Source of the DNA: Limnohabitans sp. T6-5
Lineage (GTDB): Bacteria; Pseudomonadota; Gammaproteobacteria; Burkholderiales; Burkholderiaceae_C
Assembly (NCBI RefSeq): GCF_003063315.1
Contig: NZ_NERV01000001.1
Location: 620,001 to 684,000, forward strand
Reading direction: 5' to 3'
DNA length: 64,000 nucleotides
Part shown: piece by piece, positions 40,376 to 48,294 of the stretch
Layout: the number at the start of each line of letters is the position of its first letter
Position numbering within the stretch: the first letter of the stretch is position 1
Notes under the pieces: model-generated
Told to the model about the DNA's origin: nothing
What the model saw: only the letters and a program-made list of their open reading frames with translations
Database searches by the model: none
Program-made: the position numbers and the translations under genes

Positions 40376-40949
40376 GGCAAAATTCTTTATTTGAAAGATT
40401 CAATACATGTGTTATTAAATGGTTGAAAAGCAAATGTATGTCCTCCGAAATTTGCATGTTATCAATCGGAACATTGAGGTGTATATCTGCAAATTTCATT
40501 ATTTCACCTCCATCATAACCAGTCATTGCAACTATATTAGCTTGTACTGATTTTGCATAAACAACAGCATTTATAATATTTCTTGAGTTCCCACTCCCTG
40601 AAATAGCAATAACAAGATCACCATTATTTATTATACCCTGCAGTTGCCTTACGTAAATCAAATCATAAGAATAGTCATTTGCTATTGCTGTAATGGTTGC
40701 CACATTGTCTGAAAGGCAGTGAATATTTATTCTCTTACCCTTTAACTGGTAGACCGTATTTCCTAGGTCACTTTGAATATGAGAAGCAGTAGACGAAGAT
40801 CCACCGTTACCCATGACATAAATACTTCGCCCATTCGACACAGCCAACTCTATTTCATTAATAACCCTAACCAATTCACTTACATCAATACGTCTTAACG
40901 TATTTATAAAGGCTAAGAAATAATCTTCTGCTAATTTCTTGTAAATCAT
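40365..40949 (-). CDS. SIS-domain phosphoheptose isomerase-like protein (GmhA-like)
   Basis: A 194-residue SIS protein. The phosphosugar loop is MGNGGSSSTASHIQSDL near residue 48, the second loop is ISGSGNSRNIINA near 115, and the C-terminal helix has QISEDIHLLFNH, keeping the Gln, acidic and His positions of GmhA. GmhA turns sedoheptulose 7-phosphate into D-glycero-heptose 7-phosphate. The Glu in the first helix of E. coli GmhA aligns by eye with Asp or Gln here. It overlaps the DUF6270 gene by 4 bp. A related ketose-aldose isomerase is possible. Confidence 0.85.
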   Translation of the reverse strand: MIYKKLAEDYFLAFINTLRRIDVSELVRVINEIELAVSNGRSIYVMGNGGSSSTASHIQSDLGNTVYQLKGKRINIHCLSDNVATITAIANDYSYDLIYVRQLQGIINNGDLVIAISGSGNSRNIINAVVYAKSVQANIVAMTGYDGGEIMKFADIHLNVPIDNMQISEDIHLLFNHLITHVLNLSNKEFCRDC

Positions 40950-42178
40950 CTTCTCTCCTTAAAAATAAATCGTGTCATTTTTTCAAAAATTTCCTTATAA
41001 AATTCTGACTGATAATGTGAAGGTGATGAACCGCCGGCTATTGGCGAGTTGACATCACTAATCCAGTTTGTAGACCTCATATCAATGTATTTCGCATCAG
41101 GGAATTCCTCTAGAAAAATTGAGTCATATACATCCCAATTATTATTAGTATTTTTAACCCAATTAATTTTTGTTTGCCAAATTTCAGAATTTGTTTTAAA
41201 TTTCGACAGTCTCCCACCGACAAGGATAACTCTTTTTTCCAGGTTCAATTCGTGAAGGATAGAATATAAAATTCTTACGGCTTCACGATATTTATCTATG
41301 TGCTTCAATTCACCAGGAGTAAAAATTTTTTTGTTAGAGAATTTATGTTTAAAAATCGAATCAGCAAAATATTTGTTATAGGTTATAAAGCAATTTTCTT
41401 TCATTTCTATTGCTTCGAGAGTAGAGTCAGAATAGTTGTCGATCACTATATAGTCAATACTGGCTAAAAATATGCGCTCTTTAATGTTTTTCAGAAATTC
41501 AACTTCGATATAACGAAAAACCTTATCACTCATTAAATCAGCAGTTAAAGAATATTCAGGATCTTCAAAACAACTACTCATCAGTGAAATTATGGAGTTG
41601 TGGAAAAAAGTAAGCGGAACTAAAAAAAGATTTTTATAGCCTGGATTAAAATACTCCTCGCTTCGGAACATACTTCGAGAAAAGCAGGATCCGATGACAG
41701 CGATCGTGACAGGGCTTATTTTTGATTCAGATCTTTCAAAACCGTTTGAGGAGCAGCGCGAACTTAAATAGTCAAGATTCGCCGCCCAAATCGATTTAGC
41801 TTTTTTTCTTATGAATAATAGCAGTGCACCATTCTTTTCTTTTAAAAAAAACTCGGTATTCTCCCCTTGCATATATGGTGAGTAACTATTTTGCACAACG
41901 TAATGGAGCCTATCAGTATTATTTCCTAATGATAGTTTCAGGGATGCATGCGAAAAGAGATGAGGCAACTGACTACAATTAAAGCTATAAACACCAAAGT
42001 CAGTTTTTTCTAAATCATATACTTCAGGTATATGTTTGTTATCGTTTTCGAACCATGCCTTAAATCCAGATTTTTCAAAATAAAAATTAATTTTATCTTT
42101 TTCGATCGTAACTTTGAGAAGAGTTATTATATCTTCTGTAATGTGTGCATCTAGAGAAAAAACACTTCCGTTTGTCAT
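40946..42178 (-). CDS. DUF6270 protein, possible SGNH-type hydrolase/transferase
   Basis: A 410-residue protein. A first ~140 residues of beta-rich sequence is followed by TIAVIGSCFSRSMFRSEEYF near residue 160, the DUF6270 mark, which resembles the first block (GxSxxR-like) of SGNH hydrolases. Later VILVGGRLSKF and the end GGSSPSHYQSEFYKEIF supply a possible late His. It may be an esterase or acyltransferase acting on a carbohydrate, but that is inference. It sits 2 bp after the nucleotidyltransferase gene. Confidence 0.65.
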   Translation of the reverse strand: MTNGSVFSLDAHITEDIITLLKVTIEKDKINFYFEKSGFKAWFENDNKHIPEVYDLEKTDFGVYSFNCSQLPHLFSHASLKLSLGNNTDRLHYVVQNSYSPYMQGENTEFFLKEKNGALLLFIRKKAKSIWAANLDYLSSRCSSNGFERSESKISPVTIAVIGSCFSRSMFRSEEYFNPGYKNLFLVPLTFFHNSIISLMSSCFEDPEYSLTADLMSDKVFRYIEVEFLKNIKERIFLASIDYIVIDNYSDSTLEAIEMKENCFITYNKYFADSIFKHKFSNKKIFTPGELKHIDKYREAVRILYSILHELNLEKRVILVGGRLSKFKTNSEIWQTKINWVKNTNNNWDVYDSIFLEEFPDAKYIDMRSTNWISDVNSPIAGGSSPSHYQSEFYKEIFEKMTRFIFKERR

Positions 42179-42180
42179 AG

Positions 42181-43359
42181 TTAGGGCCTTTGATTACGCA
42201 AATGAAACAACCCTTGCTGGACAATTGATGTGAGTTTATTTCTCGATTCAATAATAGCTTCTACATCAGTCGTCCTCCCCCAGTCTTGGGCGAGCAATTC
42301 ATTAATAGAAATTAGTGTAAATACCTCGTAGCATCTTGTACTTAAAGGGATACTGCGTCGATTCAGTGAGAACTCTATTCGATTAAAGTAAAAAATAAAT
42401 TCCAAAAAAGATTTTTTAAGCTCAACAATGTACGCAGTGCCAAAAAACTCTAGCAGGACTTTATTAGACCACAATTCTGATATATTCATAGAGTAACTAT
42501 CGGAGAAGTTCAATTTCTTTCTGAGTGATGCGATGAAAATATAGAACTCAACAACGCCCTTCGACTTCAATACTTGCTTTATTTCGGAAACCTGGAAACT
42601 ATTCTTTAGTTCATATGGATCGAGATCAAACACATATCCGTCGCAAATATCGTATTTTTGTTCTAGTGCTGATAAATCACCAAGAAAATCATGCTTCGTA
42701 GAGTTTTCTAAAATTTTTATTGAATATAGACAGTCTATGTTGCACTTATATATGTACTTTTCTTCATACCCCGTAATCATAGATTGATAATCTCGAACGT
42801 TCTTAATGTGAATCAAGTTCTCAATCAGAGTCTCTGGTCCACATTTATAATCAATAGAGCCATCTTGGAAAACAAGCCTGTAGTGATTATCTTTATCAGA
42901 ATATAAGTGGATCTCTGGCATGTCAGGGTAATGCTGAAACTTGCCATGAATATGATCAATGCTAAAACCCAAAATAGATGCTAAAGTATAATCTATTAAA
43001 ACCTCCGCTACTTCATACTGCTCAGTTTTTGGTTCATCATAACAAATTGTAAAATCAAGATCACTGAAAATTCTTTCAGTTCTCTTTGCAAAGCTTCCAA
43101 ATTCGGCAATTAAGCATTTATCAGGAAGATAACTCCTGTACTTAGAGATAGCATCAAGCATGATGCCGTAAATTATTTCAGAATATTCATATCTAAAACT
43201 CTCATATTTTTCAAAATCACCATCCCAACAAGACTTCTCAAGTGTTGAATATTTTTTAAATAAATCATCTTTTCTCTGTTTGAAATATGACATTTTTGCT
43301 TCGACGAAAAGGTCAAAATTTTTTTTAGTTGTGATGTTTTGAGCGTCAAATACAAACAT
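42181..43359 (-). CDS. Pol-beta-superfamily nucleotidyltransferase-like protein
   Basis: A 392-residue protein. Residues 85-105 read AEFGSFAKRTERIFSDLDFTI, the GS-x10-DxD motif of Pol-beta nucleotidyltransferases (Gly88, Ser89, Asp100, Asp102), in the GlnD/DUF294 style. The C-terminal two thirds is helical and not recognised. Such enzymes move an NMP group onto a protein, RNA, antibiotic or small molecule. The gene lies 3 bp after the carbamoyltransferase, so the two act together in all likelihood. The substrate is unknown. Confidence 0.75.
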   Translation of the reverse strand: MFVFDAQNITTKKNFDLFVEAKMSYFKQRKDDLFKKYSTLEKSCWDGDFEKYESFRYEYSEIIYGIMLDAISKYRSYLPDKCLIAEFGSFAKRTERIFSDLDFTICYDEPKTEQYEVAEVLIDYTLASILGFSIDHIHGKFQHYPDMPEIHLYSDKDNHYRLVFQDGSIDYKCGPETLIENLIHIKNVRDYQSMITGYEEKYIYKCNIDCLYSIKILENSTKHDFLGDLSALEQKYDICDGYVFDLDPYELKNSFQVSEIKQVLKSKGVVEFYIFIASLRKKLNFSDSYSMNISELWSNKVLLEFFGTAYIVELKKSFLEFIFYFNRIEFSLNRRSIPLSTRCYEVFTLISINELLAQDWGRTTDVEAIIESRNKLTSIVQQGLFHLRNQRP

Positions 43360-43362
43360 TAT

Positions 43363-45039
43363 CTAGCCTTTTAAAATTACAAAATTTCCTATTACAAGAA
43401 CGTCAAAGTTACCGTGCAAAAAACAGGCAATAGCATCCTTCGGTGTATTTACCAATGGGGTCCCTTTAAGATTAAATGAAGTATTACAAAGAACTGGAAT
43501 TCCTGTTCTTTCATAAAAAGCCTTTAAAAGGCCAAAGTATTTTTGATTTTCTTTAGTCACGACCTGAGGTCTTGCGGTTTCATCTACATGGACAACAGCC
43601 GGAATTAATTTCTGCTTATCTTTATGCACAAAAGCTGCAAAATTCATAAAATACTTATTGTCAGCAACTCCTGTGAAATAATCAGCGTAATATTCATACA
43701 AAATGCTTGGCGCGATAGGACGCCACATTTCACGATCTTTTATTTTGTTGAGTCGTATCAGACTCTTCCGCTCTCTTGGATCAGCCAGAATACTTCGATT
43801 TCCTAACGCTCTCGGTCCGGCTTCAAAAGCTCCCTGCATCCAGCAAACAATACTCCCAACCGAAATGGCTTCAGCAACATTCGAAAATAATTGATCATCA
43901 GTTAAAATTTCCCAATGTAGTCTGTCCTTGTATTTCTCAAGAGATAAAACTACTTCTGCATCAGTGTACGATGCTCCCAATGAAGCGGAATTTAGTATTT
44001 CAAAAGAAGGGCACCTATTATGTAGTTTGAAATCTAACTCCAGTGCAGCGCCGATTGCTGTACCTCCATCAGAGGCAAAAGGTGGTATATAGATATTATT
44101 GAAAACACCGGACCGTTCGATTCTGCCATTAGCGGAACAATTCAAAGCAACCCCTCCGGCAATTACGAGATTATCAAAGCCTGTGCTTTCTTTAAGCTCT
44201 TCTATAAATTCAATTATTACATCTTCTAATGCGTTCTGGGCAGAAGCTGCGAAGTTCGCATAACTCATTATCTCATCTTTATTACCTGACGCGTAAGGAA
44301 AACAATTATCTTTAAAATAAGCTTCCAACTGCATTTTTCTGGCGTTGATACATTCAAATACTGATAAACCATTTAAATCTTCTAGTTCTGAAAATATCTT
44401 CCCTTTCCGTGACGAAGTTATTGGCATCCTCATATTTGGAATACCATAAGAAGAAAGTCCCATGAACTTACCTACTTCACGGTACTTTCCATATAGACCT
44501 GTATATCTACAAGCACTATCATAAAAAATCCCTAAGGAGTTCGGTATATCAATAGTCTTTATGAAATTTATTTTACCGTCACGAGCGAATCCTAGTGAAG
44601 AGGAAGCATCTTCTCCCCTGTTATCCATAACAAGAACTGCAGATTCTTTAAAGCCGCTCAAGCGATAAGCACTTGAAGCATGTGACAGATGATGAGAAAT
44701 GTAATGGACCGGCGGTTGGTAACCACCAAAAATAGATTTTGGCAGGTAGCGATTAATATCATCTATTTTTAGGTATTTTAGACTCTCAAAATCTGGTTCC
44801 TCATATACCTTGTTTCTATATTTCCAATCCATTCCAATAGCAATTGCATCAACATCCTCAATCGTAATTTTATTTATATTAAGGCAGTATTGAAGGGCAT
44901 CTATAGGTGCTTCACCTATAGCCATCTTATTACGACTAAAGCGCTCTTGCTCTGCGTAGGAAAGTAGAACACCATCCTTAAGCAAACAAGCTGCAGAGTC
45001 GTGATTGCCAATATTCAGTCCAACAATATATTTACTCAT
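43363..45039 (-). CDS. NodU/TobZ-family O-carbamoyltransferase
   Basis: A 558-residue carbamoyltransferase of full length. The N-terminal Kae1-like domain opens [17 protein letters not shown] and has the metal-binding HHLSHA box (His116, His120). [15 protein letters not shown] and [12 protein letters not shown] complete the ATP site. The C-terminal YrdC-unlike domain carries [16 protein letters not shown] and WRPIAPSI. Relatives use carbamoyl phosphate and ATP to O-carbamoylate sugars, nodulation factors or antibiotics. It leads the tight AT-rich operon of five tailoring genes. The family call is strong; the acceptor is unknown. Confidence 0.93.
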   Translation of the reverse strand: MSKYIVGLNIGNHDSAACLLKDGVLLSYAEQERFSRNKMAIGEAPIDALQYCLNINKITIEDVDAIAIGMDWKYRNKVYEEPDFESLKYLKIDDINRYLPKSIFGGYQPPVHYISHHLSHASSAYRLSGFKESAVLVMDNRGEDASSSLGFARDGKINFIKTIDIPNSLGIFYDSACRYTGLYGKYREVGKFMGLSSYGIPNMRMPITSSRKGKIFSELEDLNGLSVFECINARKMQLEAYFKDNCFPYASGNKDEIMSYANFAASAQNALEDVIIEFIEELKESTGFDNLVIAGGVALNCSANGRIERSGVFNNIYIPPFASDGGTAIGAALELDFKLHNRCPSFEILNSASLGASYTDAEVVLSLEKYKDRLHWEILTDDQLFSNVAEAISVGSIVCWMQGAFEAGPRALGNRSILADPRERKSLIRLNKIKDREMWRPIAPSILYEYYADYFTGVADNKYFMNFAAFVHKDKQKLIPAVVHVDETARPQVVTKENQKYFGLLKAFYERTGIPVLCNTSFNLKGTPLVNTPKDAIACFLHGNFDVLVIGNFVILKG

Positions 45040-45087
45040 TCACATTCTCAAGAAATTTTATACATAAGGGTTGGTCGTTTTATCGCG

Positions 45088-45765
45088 TTAAATAACTCTA
45101 CGATCTTTAGGCATACTATAAATCAAACGATCAAACATCGCCTCCATATTCCATCCATACTTCGCACTGTAAAAAATTGGTTTCTTTATAGCTAAACCAA
45201 CTGATTCTTTCAATCGATTCACAACTGAAAAAGATTTTTCATTCAAAAAATCCAGTAATATTTCATTTGGCTTCCCATTAGCATAATCCCAGTTTCGACC
45301 TTTCATGGCCATATCAGCTTGATTTATTCCTACGAATACACGATCTGGTGATATAGCTTTCAAAACGACAGACTCCAGCAGATTAAAAGTTGTTCCCAAA
45401 TCACGGCTACCGCCTTCAAGAATGACAAAAACCATATCAATGAAACCATAGTCGGTACCATTAACTGAAACTCTTTTCATTAAAATGTCCGTGATGTTTT
45501 TGGCATGTCGGTGATCAGCCGATTTACCATCTCCAAGCCCTGCCGAGTCATGTATCCGTAAAAACTCATGCACTCTGTAATCCGAAACAATTTGTGTCTC
45601 TGGATCAACACCATCTCCTACTTTTGATACCGCATCTCCGAAAATCGCATTCAATGTTGAGCTTTTTCCTGAACCCGTTGCACCAACCAATAAGACATCT
45701 AATGGATAAAGCAATTTTCGCTCACGAATTTCTTTTTCTATGTCATTCGAACGATAGTTTTTCAT
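45088..45765 (-). CDS. YeeP/IRG-like GTPase, short paralogue
   Basis: A 225-residue GTPase. The P-loop is GATGSGKSS (residues 28-36), switch II is DSAGLGDGKSADHRHAKN, and the G4 motif is NQAD (in place of NKxD). It shares VGDGVDPET, GGSRDLGTTF and QADMAMKG with the next gene upstream, so the two are paralogues. It lacks the long C-terminal tail of its partner. It lies 48 bp before the carbamoyltransferase and is AT-rich. Relatives occur in prophage-like islands (YeeP, YkfA), role unknown. Confidence 0.85.
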   Translation of the reverse strand: MKNYRSNDIEKEIRERKLLYPLDVLLVGATGSGKSSTLNAIFGDAVSKVGDGVDPETQIVSDYRVHEFLRIHDSAGLGDGKSADHRHAKNITDILMKRVSVNGTDYGFIDMVFVILEGGSRDLGTTFNLLESVVLKAISPDRVFVGINQADMAMKGRNWDYANGKPNEILLDFLNEKSFSVVNRLKESVGLAIKKPIFYSAKYGWNMEAMFDRLIYSMPKDRRVI

Positions 45766-45814
45766 ATATCTCCTTTAAAAATGAGGATCGAGCATTCAAT
45801 CCTCATTAATTTAA

Positions 45815-46804
45815 TTACCAACCGAAAATACTTCCAATTGCACCGACTAAAGCACCACCAAGGGCCCCTACGCCGCGCCCAATAACTTCACCAAATTTGC
45901 CAGCTATTGCACCCCCAATCGCCCCAACAATATCAGCCCCCTGGGAAGCACCTGCTTTTAATGATTCCATAAATGAATTTTTAATTTCTTCTCTGTAATT
46001 CTCAAGTTGATCATCATCTTGCCACATTGCATTGTCTTTGTTTATATCTTGAGCAAAGACAATTCTTTTTTCTTCTTTGGTATGTCGAAGAATAAATGCA
46101 AGTAATTTTGAAAGATTGTAAGGTCGCTGCTCTTCGGAACCATCCTTATAACCAGCAGAATAATAAATAGGGTCCACATCGACCGACGTAGCTTCTTTAA
46201 TACGTCGCTTAGTTGATTCAACTTTCTCATCCAAAAATTTAACCAGCTCCGGCTGTGGCTTATTATCTTTATAATTCCAGTGATTTCCTCCTTTCATGGC
46301 AATATCAGCCTGATTAATGGCTACCAAAAGTCGCTTTTTATCTTCACCCAAATTAGGAATGATGACATTATTAATTAATTCAAAAGATGTACCAAGATCA
46401 CGACTGCTTCCATCAAGAATAACCAAGACCAAATCAATCAGCAGATCACCATCTTTATTTTTCTCATAAAGTTTATCAATAATATTCTTTGAATGGCGAC
46501 GGTCAGCCTCCTTGCCATCACCAAGGCCAGGAGAGTCAAACAAAACAATATTATCCAATTCATATTTAGCGATATCCATCGTTTCCGGATCAACACCCTG
46601 GCCGACTTTGGCTTTATTTGAATTAAAAAGTGCATTGATCGTTGATGATTTACCACAGCCAGTGGCGCCTGTGATCAAAATATTTACTTTTGTATCTTTC
46701 AATTTTGCTAAATTTCTCATTATCAATGTTTTTGATTGTTCATCAAAAGATGGATCATCACGGAACACGCTGATCAAATCGTCTGTAAAGTGTTTGTTGC
46801 TCAT
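45815..46804 (-). CDS. YeeP/IRG-like GTPase with glycine-zipper tail
   Basis: A 329-residue GTPase. P-loop GATGCGKSS (46-54), switch II DSPGLGDGKEADRRHSKN, and G4 motif NQAD match the paralogue 49 bp downstream. The C-terminal ~55 residues (ADIVGAIGGAIAGKFGEVIG and GVGALGGALVGAIGSIFGW) are a glycine zipper of the kind that inserts into membranes, as in bacteriocins and DUF697-type tails. One working idea is a membrane-acting GTPase controlled by a soluble partner. Strongly AT-rich compared with the gene upstream. Confidence 0.85.
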   Translation of the reverse strand: MSNKHFTDDLISVFRDDPSFDEQSKTLIMRNLAKLKDTKVNILITGATGCGKSSTINALFNSNKAKVGQGVDPETMDIAKYELDNIVLFDSPGLGDGKEADRRHSKNIIDKLYEKNKDGDLLIDLVLVILDGSSRDLGTSFELINNVIIPNLGEDKKRLLVAINQADIAMKGGNHWNYKDNKPQPELVKFLDEKVESTKRRIKEATSVDVDPIYYSAGYKDGSEEQRPYNLSKLLAFILRHTKEEKRIVFAQDINKDNAMWQDDDQLENYREEIKNSFMESLKAGASQGADIVGAIGGAIAGKFGEVIGRGVGALGGALVGAIGSIFGW

Positions 46805-46832
46805 TTGTATTTCCTTTTTGGTTGGTTGAAAA

Positions 46833-47018
46833 TTAGTTAAACAGGTTTTTAAAAAAAGTTGACAGTGAAAGCTGCTTTTCAGTCTTCAGCTCCGATGCCC
46901 CACACCGCCCACACACACTCGGCGGTTTGAACATCATGGCGTCGCTGCGGTTGTGCGTGACGGTGCTCCAGCCGCATTTGGGGCAGGTGCTTTGGATAGG
47001 GCTGGGTGCAATGGGCAT
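46833..47018 (-). CDS. Zinc-ribbon protein
   Basis: A 61-residue protein from MPIAPSPIQS (an ATG ten codons earlier is possible). Two CxxC pairs, CPKCGWS and CGRCGAS, about 25 residues apart form a zinc ribbon. The C-terminus is hydrophobic and basic (LSTFFKNLF). It lies 26 bp after the WYL regulator and 28 bp before the GTPase gene, at the boundary where GC content falls. Role unknown; an accessory subunit is possible. Confidence 0.6.
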   Translation of the reverse strand: MPIAPSPIQSTCPKCGWSTVTHNRSDAMMFKPPSVCGRCGASELKTEKQLSLSTFFKNLFN

Positions 47019-47044
47019 GGGGTCTCCGGTTGGTGGTGTGGTGT

Positions 47045-47953
47045 TCAAGTGGCACTGACGTAGGCGCGCAGTTCGTTTTCCATGTCTTGCTGCAGGCCTT
47101 CGGGGCTGATGATGCGAACGTGGGGCAGCCAGTAGCGCACGATGGGCAGGATCTGGTTGGGGTGAGCGACTTTGCCGCTGACGATGAGGCCGCCGTCTTC
47201 GAGTTGTTTTTCGATGGTTTGTGCGCCGATGAGTTTGCGGCGCTGAAAGTAGCCTGCGGCTTCTTTGGCCACTTTGATGACGACTTCGCTTTTGTCGGTG
47301 TTGAGCCAGATGCTGTCTTCGTCTTGCAGGTTTCGCAGCACGGCTGCGTCGGGTTCAAATGGCTGGCCATGCTCCAACAGGCGGGTGATCTTGCCCACTG
47401 CAAAGGCTTTGAGCCGCTCTTGGTGGGTAGCAGCCAGGTACCAAATGCCGCCGTGATTGACCAGTTTGTAGGGCTGCACGGGTTCGTACAGTTTGGGCGC
47501 TTGCGTCTGGCCTCCCAGGGTTTTGGTGTATTCAAAGCCGAGGCTCTGGTGCGCCAAAACGGCTTGTTCCAGCGCTTTGAACAGGGGCTCGTTGCCGCTG
47601 TGGTCTTCGTATTGGTGACCTTTGACGAGCCATGCGCTGTCCATGCGGCTGTCGAGCAGATCTTTGAGAAAGTCGGTGCTGAGTGCCGGAAACATGTCTT
47701 GCACACCGGCCAGGCAGGCAAAGCGTTCGAGGTCTTTGAGGGTGAGTCGACCCAGGTAACGGGGTTCCAGGCTGTAGTGGCCTTCGGTTTTTTGCAGTGG
47801 CAAAAAGGCCAGGCGTTCGTTGATGTCTCGCTGCACGGTGCGTTCAGAGACACCAAACTCTTGCGCCAGCACCTGGGGGTTGAGCCTTTCGCCTTGGTTG
47901 AGCTTGCCCAGGATGGCGGTCAGGCGAAAGGCCAGTTTGTCGTGTTCTTTCAT
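47045..47953 (-). CDS. WYL-domain transcription regulator
   Basis: A 302-residue protein. The first ~65 residues are a DeoR-like winged helix (LNPQVLAQEFGVSERTVQRDI). The centre is a WYL-type domain (FEYTKTL, LVNHGGIWYLAATHQER and KAFAVGKITRLLE), and a WCX-like end follows. WYL proteins such as BrxR/CapW repress phage-defence operons and sense nucleic-acid ligands. It is divergent from a NERD-UvrD helicase, with the zinc-ribbon and GTPase genes downstream in the same direction. GC content is high, like the core genome. Confidence 0.88.
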   Translation of the reverse strand: MKEHDKLAFRLTAILGKLNQGERLNPQVLAQEFGVSERTVQRDINERLAFLPLQKTEGHYSLEPRYLGRLTLKDLERFACLAGVQDMFPALSTDFLKDLLDSRMDSAWLVKGHQYEDHSGNEPLFKALEQAVLAHQSLGFEYTKTLGGQTQAPKLYEPVQPYKLVNHGGIWYLAATHQERLKAFAVGKITRLLEHGQPFEPDAAVLRNLQDEDSIWLNTDKSEVVIKVAKEAAGYFQRRKLIGAQTIEKQLEDGGLIVSGKVAHPNQILPIVRYWLPHVRIISPEGLQQDMENELRAYVSAT

Positions 47954-48011
47954 TTTGAAAATTTTAGTATTCCAATTTCAAAAAATTGATCATATGTAAA
48001 TTATTTTGTCT

Positions 48012-48191
48012 TTATTCGTTAACAATTTGCGTACTTTGAAGGTCATTGCCTGACCCACAATTGTTTGCTTGTCGGGCTTTTTGCTGCACATGGTCTGTGT
48101 AGGCCCTGAGCAAGCTGGCAGACAAAAAGCCCGCGACATAGGCGATGGCAAAGGCGGTCAGGTACTCCAGGGGGGATCGGTCTTTGTACAT
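48012..48191 (-). CDS. Small membrane protein ORF
   Basis: A 59-residue frame MYKDRSPLEYLTAF... with one hydrophobic helix (AIAYVAGFLSASLLRAYTD) and a polar tail. It lies between the WYL regulator and the NERD helicase, on the minus strand. No family is recognised. Composition is protein-like and it ends in TAA, but expression is not proved. Confidence 0.4.
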   Translation of the reverse strand: MYKDRSPLEYLTAFAIAYVAGFLSASLLRAYTDHVQQKARQANNCGSGNDLQSTQIVNE

Positions 48192-48294
48192 GTGGGTCTT
48201 TCGTGTGGTTCAACGGTTGCGCCAAATGCTAAGCATCTGGTTTGCACGGTGGTGTCGTTTTTCATTTCTTCTCACTCTTATTCATTTTTTGAAC

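Noticed and set aside
39109..45039. LPS heptose biosynthesis locus
   Set aside because: Only the GmhA-like step is present; the kinase, nucleotidylyltransferase, epimerase and heptosyltransferases are absent, and the other genes do not belong to that pathway.
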